Positions 17,108-26,997 of a stretch of 64,000 nt of DNA are shown in pieces. The stretch is from Rhodobacter sp. (GTDB lineage: Bacteria; Pseudomonadota; Alphaproteobacteria; Rhodobacterales; Rhodobacteraceae): contig JACKKE010000004.1 of the NCBI GenBank assembly GCA_020637595.1, forward strand, positions 186,001 to 250,000. Reading direction: 5' to 3'. The notes under the pieces are model-generated. The model was given only the letters and a program-made list of their open reading frames with translations. It was not told the origin of the DNA and did no database searches. Each line of letters opens with the position of its first letter. The stretch's first letter is position 1. The position numbers and the translations under genes are program-made.

Positions 17108-18187
17108 ATGGAATCGGCGATCCGCACGCAGGAAGTGAACCCGGCCAAACTGACGCATCTGTTCAAGAAGCAGTTTGAACTCTGCCGCGTCGGCCCCGGT
17201 CAGACGGTGGCCATCGTGTCCGACCTCGGCACGCGCCGCGAGTATATCCAGGCGGCCTTTGCCGCTGCCGACGAGATCGGCTTCGACATCTATGAGATGT
17301 GCGTGAACATGATCCCCGGCTGGACCAAGGTCGGCGTGCCGACCATCGGCCAGTGCAAGGGCACGCTGGACGCGCTGATGAAATGCGACATGATCCTGAT
17401 CTTCCACGTTCCGCTATTCGCCAAATGGCTGCGCGACGTGCAGCAGGCCGGCGTGCGCGTGCAGATGATCATCGACGCCCCCGACGATCTGGAACAGCTG
17501 CAATCGCCCCCCGGCCTGAAGGAAGCGGTCGTCCACGCCGGCAAGGTCTATGAGGCCACGAAATCTGTGCGGGTCACCTCGCCTCATGGCACGGATTTCA
17601 CCTATACCCGCGGCGAATATCCGGTGATGATCCAATACGGGATGGCCGACGAGCCTGGCCGCTTCGATCATTGGGGCGTGGGCCTGATCCACACCTTTCC
17701 GAATGAGGGGTCGTCGCGCGGCAAGGTGGTCATCGCGCCCGGAGACATCGTGATCCTGCCCTATTGCCGCTATGTCATCGACCCGATCCATCTGGAAATC
17801 GAGGATGGTCATGTCGTCTCGATCGAGGGCGGCCTTGATGCCACGCTGATGCGCGAATGGCTCAAGCGCGGCGAGGAATTCGAAGGCGACCGCGATCCCT
17901 ATGCGGTGTCGCACCTTGGCTGGGGCCTGAACCCGCAATGCCGTTGGGATTCGATCGCCCTTTATGGCGATGCCCCCGAACGCAGCCGCGCCGCGTCGCG
18001 CTGCTTCCCCGGGAACTTCCTGTTCTCGACGGGGCCGAACAGCCAGGGTGGCGGCAAACGGACGACGCGCGGGCATTATGACGTGCCGATGCGCAACTGC
18101 ACGATCGAACTGGATGGCAAGGTCGTGGTTGACCGTGGCCAGCTCGTCGATCCGAAGATGATCGTCCCAGAGGTCAAGCGCGGCTGA
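17108..18187 (+). CDS. NicX-like 2,5-dihydroxypyridine 5,6-dioxygenase family protein
   Basis: A 359-residue cytoplasmic protein of the M29-aminopeptidase-like fold that includes NicX. NicX is the Fe(II) dioxygenase that opens 2,5-dihydroxypyridine to N-formylmaleamate. Long stretches align with Pseudomonas NicX as I recall it: YGMADEPGRFDHW, HTFPNEGSS, SHLGWGLNPQ, GNFLFSTGPNSQGG and HYDVPMRNCTIELDGK. The three NicX iron ligands (His265, His318, Asp320 in NicX) map to His269, His323 and Asp325 here with nearly identical spacing. It heads the operon encoding a molybdenum hydroxylase, a formamidase-like hydrolase and an ABC importer, which fits N-heterocycle breakdown. The start has GGAGGGAAAG upstream. 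A generic aminopeptidase T annotation is the likely misnomer. Confidence 0.82.
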   Translation: MESAIRTQEVNPAKLTHLFKKQFELCRVGPGQTVAIVSDLGTRREYIQAAFAAADEIGFDIYEMCVNMIPGWTKVGVPTIGQCKGTLDALMKCDMILIFHVPLFAKWLRDVQQAGVRVQMIIDAPDDLEQLQSPPGLKEAVVHAGKVYEATKSVRVTSPHGTDFTYTRGEYPVMIQYGMADEPGRFDHWGVGLIHTFPNEGSSRGKVVIAPGDIVILPYCRYVIDPIHLEIEDGHVVSIEGGLDATLMREWLKRGEEFEGDRDPYAVSHLGWGLNPQCRWDSIALYGDAPERSRAASRCFPGNFLFSTGPNSQGGGKRTTRGHYDVPMRNCTIELDGKVVVDRGQLVDPKMIVPEVKRG

Positions 18188-18207
18188 ACGAAAGAGAGGG
18201 TGACGCC

Positions 18208-18681
18208 ATGAAACTCGAGGGTTCCTTTCCTGTGTCCGCGCCGCGCAGCGCGGTCTGGGAGGCCATCCGGGATCCAGGCCTGATGGCGCGCTGCGTCCCG
18301 GGCTGTTCAATGGCGGAACAGATCGACGAGACCAGCTATCGGGCGATGGTGACCGTCAAGTTCGGCCCGATCACCGCCCGCTTCAACCTGGTGGTCGAGA
18401 TCGAGGAAGAAATCGCCCCGGAACTCGTGCGGTCCCGCACCCGGGGCGAGGAGGGCACGCGGGCAAGCACGGTGTCCTCCACCAATATCCTGACCCTGTC
18501 CGAACCCGAACCCGGCATCACCCAGGTCGACTGGAGCACCGATTTCACGATCAGCGGCCGGCTGGGGAAATACGGTCTGGGTCTGATGAAAAAGAAGGTC
18601 GAGAGCCTGAGCACCGAATTCGTGCAGACCTTCGCGGCCAAGCTGGAAGAAGGCACCGAAGCCGAAAGGGGCACCGCATGA
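18208..18681 (+). CDS. CoxG-like SRPBCC domain protein
   Basis: A 157-residue CoxG/SRPBCC protein (MKLEGSFPVSAPRSAVWEAI, LMARCVPGCSMAEQIDET), a helix-grip fold. CoxG-like proteins accompany molybdenum hydroxylases; in CO dehydrogenase systems CoxG helps recruit the enzyme to the membrane. Here the hydroxylase is not a CO dehydrogenase, so it may be an assembly or recruitment factor, or a true fourth component of the enzyme. Its stop overlaps the start of the FAD subunit gene (ATGA), so their synthesis is coupled. Confidence 0.9.
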   Translation: MKLEGSFPVSAPRSAVWEAIRDPGLMARCVPGCSMAEQIDETSYRAMVTVKFGPITARFNLVVEIEEEIAPELVRSRTRGEEGTRASTVSSTNILTLSEPEPGITQVDWSTDFTISGRLGKYGLGLMKKKVESLSTEFVQTFAAKLEEGTEAERGTA

Positions 18682-19507
18682 GCTTTGTGGTGTCCCCGAC
18701 ATCGGTCGACGAGGCGATTGCCTTTCTGGTCGACAACCCCGAGGCCCGGCCGATGTCCGGCGGCGCCTCGCTGGTTGCCATGAAGAACGCCCGGCTGATC
18801 GAGGCCAGCCATTTCGTCAGCCTCGCCCGGATCGACAGCCTGCGCGGCATTCGCCGGAACGCCGACGGCAGCGTGACGATCGGCGGCATGGTCCCGCACC
18901 GCGACACCGCTGCCTGCGACCTGCTCGACGGCGATCTGCGGATGATCCGGCAGGCGGCGGGCCAGATCGCCAATCGCGTGGTGCGCAACATGGGCACCAT
19001 CGGCGGCGCGGTGGCCAACGCCGATCCCGCGGCCGATTACCTGCCGGTGCTCGTCTGCGCCGATGCGCAGGTTGAAATCACCGGGCCGGGGGGAAAACGG
19101 CTGCTGCCGATCCGCGACTATCTGGTGGACTGGTATGAAACCGCCCTGGAACCCGCCGAGATCGTGACCGGGATCGCCTTGCCCCCGGCGGGGAGCGGCC
19201 CGTCGGTCTATCGCAAGCTGGCGCGCACGCCCGGCGATTTCGCCACCGTTTCGGTGGCCTGCGCGCGCGATGGCGATGGCGTCCGGGTGGCGGTCGGAGC
19301 CTGCGGCCCGGCCCCCCTGCGCGCGCCCGAGGCCGAGCGGGCGCTGGCCGGACAGCTCGATGATCCTGCCGCCGTCGCCGCGTTCTGCGAGGCGCTGGTG
19401 GCGCTGGCCGATCCGGTCGACGACGTGCGTGGCAGCGCCGAATATCGCCTGACCCTCATCCCCAGAATGGTCGCTGCGGCGATCCGCGACGTGACAGGAG
19501 GCCTGTG

Positions 19508-19508
<1 letters not shown>
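18678..19508 (+). CDS. Molybdenum hydroxylase FAD-binding subunit (CoxM/CutM type)
   Basis: A 276-residue FAD-binding subunit of a heterotrimeric xanthine-dehydrogenase-family hydroxylase. The FAD pyrophosphate motifs are GGASLVAMK at residues 28-36 and NMGTIGGAVANADPAADYL around 107-125. The C-terminal CO_deh_flav_C domain ends RLTLIPRMVAAAIRDV. It passes electrons from the 2Fe-2S subunit to an acceptor. The gene overlaps coxG by 4 nt and the 2Fe-2S gene by 1 nt (TGATG), a tightly coupled set. Confidence 0.94.
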
Positions 19509-20010
<502 letters not shown>

Positions 20011-20014
<4 letters not shown>

Positions 20015-22338
20015 GCACGGCTTTCGACATCCCCGCCGGCACCGCTGTCGGCAAATCGACGCCCAAGCTGGAGAACCGCGAAAAGGTCACCGGGCGCGCC
20101 GAATACATCGACGACCTCTATCGCCCCGGCATGCTGCACGCGGCGATCCTGGGGTCGCCATATCCGCATGCGCGCATCCTGTCCTATGACGTGTCCGAGG
20201 CCCTCGCCGCCCCGGGCGTGGTCGGCGTGATCACCGGCGACGATGTCCCCGACGGCCGCATGGGCGCCTTCATCAAGGACGAACACGCGCTGGCCAAGGG
20301 CAAGGTGCTCTATCTGGGCGAACCCGTCGCCGCCATCGCCGCCGAGACCCTCGAACAGGCCCGCGCCGCGGTAAACCTGATCATCGTGGACTACGAGGAA
20401 CTGCCCGCCGTGCTGTCGCCCGAGGAGGGCCTCGCACCCGATGCGCCGATCCTGCACGAAAAGCTCAAGGACTATATCAAGGTGTTCGACGCGGGCTCCG
20501 AGGGGAACCTGTGTTCGCGGACCGAACTGACCGAGGGCAATGTCGACGCCGCCTGGGACAGGTGCGCCGTCATCGTCGAGGACGAGTTCGAAACCGAACC
20601 GCAGGCGCATGTGTCGCTGGAACCCTGCGGCGCGCTGGCCGAGGTCGACGCGCAGGGTCGTGTGACGCTCTGGTCCGCGAACCAGTCGGTGTTCCGGGTG
20701 CAGGCCAATGTCTGCGAAAGCCTGCAGATCCCGATGTCGAAGCTGCGCAGCCTGACGCCGCGCGTCGGCGCCGGGTTCGGCAACAAGATGGAGCCGCATA
20801 TCCAGCCGATCACCGTCGCGCTGGCAATGAAGACGGGCCGCCCGGTCAAATGCATCCTGACCCGCGAGGAAGATTTCGAGATCGTCCGCGCCCGGCACCC
20901 GTTCAAGATCCGCATGAAGACCGGCGCCGATGCCCAGGGGCGGCTGATCGCCCGCGACTGCGAGGTGCTGCTGGACTGCGGCGCCTTTGCCGACGACAGC
21001 CCCGGGGTGCTGGGCTATGCGCTGCTGATGTCGGGCGGCCCCTATCGCATCCCGAACCAGCGGGCGCGGGGCAAGCTGGTCTATACCAACAAGCTGCGGT
21101 TCGGCGCCTATCGCGGGTTCGGCAACCCGCAGGTCAGCTTTGCCGGCGAACAGCAGATCGACGAGATCGCGCAGAAGCTGGGCCTCGACCCGATCGAGAT
21201 CCGTCGCCGCAACATGCTGCACGAAGGGGACGGCTGGTTCGTCGGGCCCAAGATCGCGTCGAACGGGCTGGCGCGCTGCATTGACGCGGTCGAGGCGGCG
21301 TCGGGCTGGCGCAAGGGCCTGCAGCCACCCGCCACCCCCGGCACACGGCGCGGCAAGGGTATCGCGGTCTCGGCGCATATCTCGGGCCTGCTGGGCACCG
21401 GCGCCATCGTGCGGATGCTCGAGGACGGCACCATCGCACTGAACACCGGGGCCACGGATATCGGCCAGGGGTCGGACACGGTGCTGGCGCAGATCTGCGC
21501 CGAGGCGCTGAAGCTGCCGGTCGAGATGGTCAGCGTCGCCAGCCCCGACACCGATGGCTCGCCCTATAACTGGGGCACCACCGCCAGCCGCGTGACCTAT
21601 ACCACCGGCCGTGCCGTCGCCGGGGCCGCGCGCGAGGTGCTGCGGCAGGCGATGGAGCATGCCTCGGAAATGCTGGATACGCCCGTCGAGGATCTGGAAC
21701 TGCGCGAAGGCGGCCGGATCGCGGTCAAGGGCTCGAACGAGGATCTGCCCTTTGCCGCCATCTCGGGGCGCGCGCACTGGGCCAAGGGCGGCCCCATCGT
21801 CGGCCATCACACATTGGTCTTCGACGAACCGACGCACGACCCGAAACGCTCCATCGCCCTGGGCCTGCCGTTCCCGCAGATCGGGGTGTTCAGCTTTGGC
21901 GCGCTGATCGTCGATGTCGAGGTGGACGAGGTCACCGGCCAGACCCGCGTGGTCGAGGCCTGGAGTGCCGTCGACGTCGGCCGCGCCATCAACCCACGGC
22001 TGGTCGAGGTCCAGATCGAGGGCGGTTTCGTGCAGGGGATGGGCTTTGCCCTCTATGAGGCGATGGTCTGGGACGGGCCGCGCCTCGTGAACCCGTCGCT
22101 GATGGATTACAAGATCCCGACCAGCGCCGACACGCCGCACGTCCATTCGATCATCGTCGAAGACCCCGAACCCAACGGCCCCTTCGGTGCAAAGGGCGCC
22201 GGCGAGATCGGTCTGAACCCGGTTCCTGCAGCGATCGCAAACGCTCTGAGCGCCGCGATTGGCGGACGTGCCCGGAAGGTGCCGATGACCCCCGAACGGG
22301 TGCTGAACCAACTGTTGGAGGGTGGCGATGCGGCCTGA
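20011..22338 (+). CDS. Molybdenum hydroxylase large (molybdopterin) subunit, xanthine-dehydrogenase type
   Basis: A 775-residue large subunit starting at GTG 20011 (GGAGG 7 nt upstream, GTGA overlap with the preceding stop). The N-terminal a/b hammerhead domain runs to about residue 140 (LENREKVTGRAEYIDDL). The molybdopterin region includes GAGFGNKMEPH, AYRGFG at 366-371 and DIGQGSDTVLAQICAEAL. The catalytic base is Glu732 (GAKGAGEIGLNP). The AYRGFG loop is that of xanthine/aldehyde/nicotinate-type hydroxylases. Form I CO dehydrogenases have AYRCSFR there, with the copper-binding cysteine, so this enzyme should hydroxylate a (hetero)aromatic ring or oxidise an aldehyde, not CO. The operon context points to an N-heterocycle as substrate. 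Confidence 0.93.
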
Positions 22339-23155
22339 GGACTATCCCCCGCAGGATCCCTTCACCACCATCGGCGCCGCCTATCACGCGCGGATCATGG
22401 GCCAGGCCGAGGCCGTTCCGACCTTCGAATGGCAGCACGGCGACGATCCCTATCAATCGGTCGCCCTTTATCCTGCGCCCAAACCGCGCGGCGATGTGAT
22501 GCTGCTGATCCACGGTGGCGGCTGGACCAACGGCTACAAGGAATGGATGGCCTTTGCCGCCCCGGCCCTGACAGCGCGCGGCATCACCGTGGCCAGCCTG
22601 GGCTATCGTCTGGCCCCCGCGCATGTCTGGCCGACCGGGTTCGAGGATCTGGCCGACGGCGTGGCCTCGGTCGTCGCGCATGTCGCGAAATACGGCGGCG
22701 ACCCGGGCCGCGTCTTTGTGTCCGGGCATTCCGCGGGCGGTCACCTGGCCACCCTGCTGGCGCTGCGCAGCGACTGGCAGGCCTCGCGCGGCCTTGCGCC
22801 CGATGTCATTCGCGGGGCCCTGCCGATTTCGGGCACCTACTGGTTCGGCGCGGACTCGGGCCTGTCGATGCGGCCGCGGTTCCTCGGGGATCCGGCGCTG
22901 GGGCACGAAGGCCCGGCCTCGCCCCGCAGCTGGATCCACGGCGACGCCCCGCCGTTTCTGATCGCCTGGGGCGACCGCGATTTCCCCCATCTGCGCGACC
23001 AGGCGCAGGTTTTCGCGCGGGATCTGGCCGCCGCGGGAACCTCTGTCGAAACCCTGGAACTCAACGACGCCGACCATCTCGGCGCAAGCTATGCCTCGGC
23101 CGAGGCGGACGGTGCATGGGTTCGTGCCGCCGACCGCTTCCTCCGCAACAACTGA
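22328..23155 (+). CDS. Alpha/beta hydrolase, arylformamidase/NicD-like
   Basis: A 275-residue serine hydrolase of the esterase/kynurenine-formamidase group. It has oxyanion motif HGGGW at residues 62-66, nucleophile Ser135 in SGHSAGGHLA, and candidate acid Asp216 or Asp218 (WGDRD) with His250 (NDADHLG). The motif SGTYWFG in the cap also recalls formamidases. NicX produces an N-formyl product whose deformylation is done by an alpha/beta hydrolase (NicD) in nicotinate pathways. The same role is the best guess here, by context. The ATG at 22328 has GGAGGG 5 nt upstream and overlaps the Mo-subunit gene by 11 nt; GTG 22322 is less likely. Confidence 0.85.
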   Translation: MRPEDYPPQDPFTTIGAAYHARIMGQAEAVPTFEWQHGDDPYQSVALYPAPKPRGDVMLLIHGGGWTNGYKEWMAFAAPALTARGITVASLGYRLAPAHVWPTGFEDLADGVASVVAHVAKYGGDPGRVFVSGHSAGGHLATLLALRSDWQASRGLAPDVIRGALPISGTYWFGADSGLSMRPRFLGDPALGHEGPASPRSWIHGDAPPFLIAWGDRDFPHLRDQAQVFARDLAAAGTSVETLELNDADHLGASYASAEADGAWVRAADRFLRNN

Positions 23156-23194
23156 GCCAAAACCGGCCACCACACAAACACGGGAGACCATGAC

Positions 23195-24367
23195 ATGCTG
23201 AGAAGGCAGTTGTTCGGACTGATGGCGGGGGCTGCCGCCCTTGCCGGGATTTCGTCGCCGGCGCTGGCAACCGACCCGGTGAGAATCGGGTATACCATTG
23301 CGCGGACCGGCCTGTTCGCCGCCGCCGCGCCATCGCAGGAACAGGCCTATACGTTGTGGGCCGAACAGGTGAACGCCGCCGGCGGGCTGGATGTCGCCGG
23401 CGAGATGCGACCGATCGAGTTCGTCAGCTATGACGACGAAAGTGACCCGGCCAAAGCCGCGCAGCTTTACGAACGCCTGATCACCTCGGACAACGTCGAC
23501 CTGCTGCTTGCCCCCTGGGGCACGCCGCATCACCTGAACGTCGCCGGTGTCGTCGAACGCTACGGCTTTCCGATGGTCGGCAACACCGCCGCCTCGGTGA
23601 TGATCCGCGAGGTGCAGCCCGGCAACATCTGGTTCCCGACGTCGGCCATCCCCGACCAGATCGGCCCGGCGCTGGCGCAGATGCTGCACGAGGCCGGGAT
23701 CCAGAGCGTGGCGATCCTCGCCAACGTGCTGCCCTATAGCCAGGAGAACCTGCAGTTCCTGACCCCCGCGCTGCAGGCGCAGGGGATCGAGATCCTGATG
23801 TCGGAAAACTATCCGCCGGATATCTCGGACATGACGCCGCTGCTGACGCAGGTTCGCGCCGCCGAACCCGACGCGGTGCTGGCGCTGACCTATCCAGCCG
23901 ATGCCTTCCTCTATACCGGGCAGGCGCGCGAACTGGGGATTGCACCGCATCTGCAGTTCCTGCTGATCGGGCCGACCATCGACGCCTTCGGCAAGGCCTT
24001 TGGCCCGGCCGCGGACGGGATCGTCACGCTGGCCCACTGGTCGCCCGAGCAGGAGGCCTGGCCGCGGGCGCGCCCCTTCTTTGACGCCTATGTCGCCCGG
24101 TTCGATCAGGAACCCGACTATCTCGACTCGGCGCTGGCCTATATGTCGGTGGAAATCCTGCAACAGGCGGTGGCACAGGCGGGCCTGGACCACGACGCCC
24201 TGCGCGCGGCAATTGCCAACGGCACCTTCGACACGATCAACGGCGAGGTGCGGTTTGACGGCGTGCAGAATGCGATCACGCCGACGGCCTTCGTGCAGCG
24301 TCAGGACGGGCGCATGCAGCTGGTCTGGCCGCCGGAAATCGCGACCGCCCCGCTGGTGACGCGCTAA
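23195..24367 (+). CDS. ABC transporter substrate-binding protein (LivK/amide-urea type)
   Basis: A 390-residue periplasmic binding protein of the branched-chain amino acid (HAAT) family. It has a signal peptide 1-26 (cleavage after ALA), then RIGYTIARTGLFAAAAPSQEQAYTLW, the lobe 1 ligand loop, and a C-terminal ANGTFDTINGEVRFDG segment typical of the family. Its place directly after the degradative enzymes suggests that it binds the pathway substrate. HAAT importers are known for aromatic acids and amides as well as amino acids. GGAG lies 8 nt before the ATG. Confidence 0.93.
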   Translation: MLRRQLFGLMAGAAALAGISSPALATDPVRIGYTIARTGLFAAAAPSQEQAYTLWAEQVNAAGGLDVAGEMRPIEFVSYDDESDPAKAAQLYERLITSDNVDLLLAPWGTPHHLNVAGVVERYGFPMVGNTAASVMIREVQPGNIWFPTSAIPDQIGPALAQMLHEAGIQSVAILANVLPYSQENLQFLTPALQAQGIEILMSENYPPDISDMTPLLTQVRAAEPDAVLALTYPADAFLYTGQARELGIAPHLQFLLIGPTIDAFGKAFGPAADGIVTLAHWSPEQEAWPRARPFFDAYVARFDQEPDYLDSALAYMSVEILQQAVAQAGLDHDALRAAIANGTFDTINGEVRFDGVQNAITPTAFVQRQDGRMQLVWPPEIATAPLVTR

Positions 24368-24428
24368 GATCCCAGCCGGTTCGCGCCCCCGTGCGCGGAC
24401 CGGCGACCGCCCGACCAGGATCCGTCGA

Positions 24429-25316
24429 ATGCTTGATACGCTGCTCTCCGGTCAATTGCTGTTCGCCGCGGCCGTTCTCGGCGCGCTCTATGCCTTGATC
24501 GGGCTGGGCCTGAACCTCGTCTATGGCACCATGCGGCTGTTGAACATCGCGCATGGCGATTTCCTGATGCTGGGGGCTTACGGCGCATTCTGGTGGTTCA
24601 CCCTCACCGGGATTTCACCGCTGATCGCGCTGCCGTTGATCGCCGCCGGGGGCGCCGGGATCGGCCTCGCCCTCTACGCGCTGGTGTTTCGCAAGCAACT
24701 GGCCACGGGCCTTGCGCCGGCGGTGATCGAAGCCCGCTCGCTGCTCTTGTTCTTCGGTGTGTCGGTGGTCATCCAAAACGTGACCGCCCTGCTCTTCTCG
24801 GCCACCCCGCGCGCCTATCGCCACCTCGACACGGTCTATCAGATCGGCCAGACCGCGATGACCGGCAACCGCATCGCCTCGCTGCTGGTGGCATTGGCGA
24901 TTCTGGGCGGTGTGCTGGTGTTCCTGAACCGCACGCTGTTCGGCCTCGAGATCAAGGCCTTGATCCAGCACCGCGAGGCCGCGCGGATCGTCGGCATCAA
25001 TGTCAGCCGGGTCCAGATCGTCGCCATCGCCCTTGGCTTCGGCTCGGCTGCGATTGCCGGCGGCCTGCTGTCGATGACCGAACAGGTCACGCCCTTCATG
25101 GGCTTTCGTTTCACCATCGCCGCCTTTGTGGTGATCATCATGGGCGGGTTGGGCAACATCCTGGGCGGCATCGTCGCGGGCTTTCTGCTGGCCGTCATCG
25201 AGATCTATGCCGTGACGCTCTTTTCCGCCGAGGCCCGGTCCATCCTGATCTATGGCGCCTTTGTCGCCATCCTGCTGATCAGCCCCCAAGGCCTGCTGGG
25301 CCGGGCGCGGAGGTGA
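24429..25316 (+). CDS. Branched-chain-type ABC transporter permease (LivH)
   Basis: A 295-residue inner-membrane permease with eight or so hydrophobic helices. LivH hallmarks are GLGLNLVYGTMRLLNIAHGDFLML-like sequence near the start (LLNIAHGDF) and GGLGNILGGIVAGFLLAVIE near the end. It forms the translocation pathway with the LivM-type protein. It is cotranscribed with the binding protein (61-bp gap) and with livM (5-bp gap). Confidence 0.94.
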   Translation: MLDTLLSGQLLFAAAVLGALYALIGLGLNLVYGTMRLLNIAHGDFLMLGAYGAFWWFTLTGISPLIALPLIAAGGAGIGLALYALVFRKQLATGLAPAVIEARSLLLFFGVSVVIQNVTALLFSATPRAYRHLDTVYQIGQTAMTGNRIASLLVALAILGGVLVFLNRTLFGLEIKALIQHREAARIVGINVSRVQIVAIALGFGSAAIAGGLLSMTEQVTPFMGFRFTIAAFVVIIMGGLGNILGGIVAGFLLAVIEIYAVTLFSAEARSILIYGAFVAILLISPQGLLGRARR

Positions 25317-25321
25317 CCGGG

Positions 25322-26251
25322 ATGGCAACCGACCGGAACCGACAGGCGATGCGCCGGATCCTGCTGCCCCTGCTCCTCACGCTTGCCGGGGCGGCGCTGC
25401 TCTATGGCGGCGGGTTGCGCGCCGGCCCCTATTGGCAGGTGGTCGCCCTGACCCTGGCGATGTGGATCGCCCTGATCCAGAGCTGGAGCATCTTTTCGGG
25501 CCTGACGGGCTATGTCTCGCTCGGCCATGCAGTGGCCTATGGGCTGGGCGCCTATCTGATGGCAACCCAGTTCCGCGACTATCCGGTCTGGGTGCTGATC
25601 CCCGCCGGCGGGGCGCTGGCCGGGCTCTTTGCGCTGATCGTGGCAATCCCGGTGCTGCGCATCCGGGGGCCCTATTTCGTCATTCTGACCTTCGGGCTGG
25701 CGGAACTGGTGAAATTCGCCCTGCTGCGCCTCGAAACCGCGCTGGGGGCCTCGTCGCGGCTGCTGTTCGGCGCCCCGGGCACCACGACACTGCTGGCCTG
25801 GATGGTCGCCCTGGCGGCGGCAGCGACGCTGCTGCGCCATTTCGTCGGCCTCTCGCGCTTTGGTCGCGGGCTGATCGCCATCCGTGAGGACGAAACCGCC
25901 GCCGAAACGCTGGGCGTGCCGGTGACCCGCTTCAAGGTGCTCGCCTTTGCGCTGTCGGCGGTGATCCCGGGCATGGTGGGGGCGGTGATGGCGTTACGGT
26001 CCACCTATTTCGAGGTGCTGCAGGTGTTTTCCCCGACCATCTCGTTCACCATCGTCACGATGGCCATTATCGGCGGGTCGGGCGATGCGCGCGGGCCGGT
26101 CCTCGGGGCGCTATTCCTCGTCGGGCTGTCCGAACTGCTACGCGGGGCCTCGCCACAGCTCTACCTGATCCTCCTTGGCCTATGCCTGATCGCCTTCGTG
26201 CTGTTTGCCCCGAATGGCCTGTCGGGCCTGCTGGATCGGAGGCGGAAATGA
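25322..26251 (+). CDS. Branched-chain-type ABC transporter permease (LivM)
   Basis: A 309-residue inner-membrane permease with a short cytoplasmic N-terminus (MATDRNRQAMRR) and multiple helices. LivM motifs are GLTGYVSLGHAVAYGLGAYL, IRGPYFVILTFGLAEL and GRGLIAIREDETAAETLGV. The ATG at 25322 has GGAGGTGA 6 nt upstream, inside the end of the LivH gene. The stop overlaps the livG-type start (ATGA). Confidence 0.94.
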   Translation: MATDRNRQAMRRILLPLLLTLAGAALLYGGGLRAGPYWQVVALTLAMWIALIQSWSIFSGLTGYVSLGHAVAYGLGAYLMATQFRDYPVWVLIPAGGALAGLFALIVAIPVLRIRGPYFVILTFGLAELVKFALLRLETALGASSRLLFGAPGTTTLLAWMVALAAAATLLRHFVGLSRFGRGLIAIREDETAAETLGVPVTRFKVLAFALSAVIPGMVGAVMALRSTYFEVLQVFSPTISFTIVTMAIIGGSGDARGPVLGALFLVGLSELLRGASPQLYLILLGLCLIAFVLFAPNGLSGLLDRRRK

Positions 26252-26997
26252 CGCTGCTGAAGGTTGACAAGCTCAGCAAGATCTTTGGCGGGCTGACCGC
26301 GCTCGACGCCGTGTCGCTGTCGATCGAGGACGGCGAGATCCACGGCCTGATGGGCGCAAATGGCGCGGGCAAGACCACGTTGTTCAGCATCATCGCCGGG
26401 AACCAGCGGCCCAGCAGCGGCACGGTCCATTTCGCCGGCGCCCGGATCGACCGGCTGCGGCCGGACCAGATCTGCCGCAAGGGCATCGCCCGGACCTTTC
26501 AGATCGTGCGGCCCTTCGCCGGGCTGACCGTCCGGGACAACGTCGAAACCGCGATGCTGTTCGGCCAGACCGAAGCCCTGTCACCGCGCGAACGGGACCG
26601 GCTGATCGGTTCGATCCTGGGCGAATGCGGCCTGGATGGGTTGGCCGACCGCGTTGCGTCGTCGCTGACCCTCTCGGCGCGCAAGCGGCTCGAGGTGGCG
26701 CGCGCCCTCGCCACCGGGCCGCGCCTCTTGCTTCTCGACGAGGTGATGGCGGGGCTCACCCCGACCGAGGTGACCGACATGATCGCCGCACTGAAGCGGG
26801 TCAAGGACAACCACGGGCTGACGATCCTGATCATCGAACATGTAATGAGCGCGCTCAACCAGATGTCGGACCGCATCACCGTGCTGCACCGCGGACAACT
26901 GATCGCCGAAGGCACCCCCGAGGACATCGCCCGCAACCCGCAGGTCGCCGAGGCCTATTTCGGTGTCGACGATTCCGAGTTGGAGGGTCGGCCATGA
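26248..26997 (+). CDS. Branched-chain-type ABC transporter ATPase (LivG)
   Basis: A 249-residue ATPase with Walker A MGANGAGKTTLF, Q-loop ARTFQIVRPFAGLTVRDN, Walker B RLLLLDEVMAGLTPTE and switch histidine IIEHVMSAL. The signature reads LTLSARKRLEVARAL instead of LSGGQ. This departs from most ABC proteins, but the LivG branch often has a degenerate signature, so I do not take it as loss of function. It is coupled on both sides by ATGA overlaps. Confidence 0.94.
   Translation: MTLLKVDKLSKIFGGLTALDAVSLSIEDGEIHGLMGANGAGKTTLFSIIAGNQRPSSGTVHFAGARIDRLRPDQICRKGIARTFQIVRPFAGLTVRDNVETAMLFGQTEALSPRERDRLIGSILGECGLDGLADRVASSLTLSARKRLEVARALATGPRLLLLDEVMAGLTPTEVTDMIAALKRVKDNHGLTILIIEHVMSALNQMSDRITVLHRGQLIAEGTPEDIARNPQVAEAYFGVDDSELEGRP

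Noticed and set aside
17108..18187. Leucyl aminopeptidase (aminopeptidase T) function
   Set aside because: The fold is related, but the local identities and metal-ligand spacing follow NicX and the operon is catabolic for a ring compound.
22151..24193. A 680-codon - strand open frame opposite the hydrolase and binding-protein genes
   Set aside because: Antisense shadow; it spans two real genes and the junction between them with no recognisable domain.
26248..26997. LivG inactivated by loss of the LSGGQ signature
   Set aside because: The LSARKR form is typical of degenerate signatures in this ATPase branch; Walker A, Walker B, Q-loop and switch His are intact.
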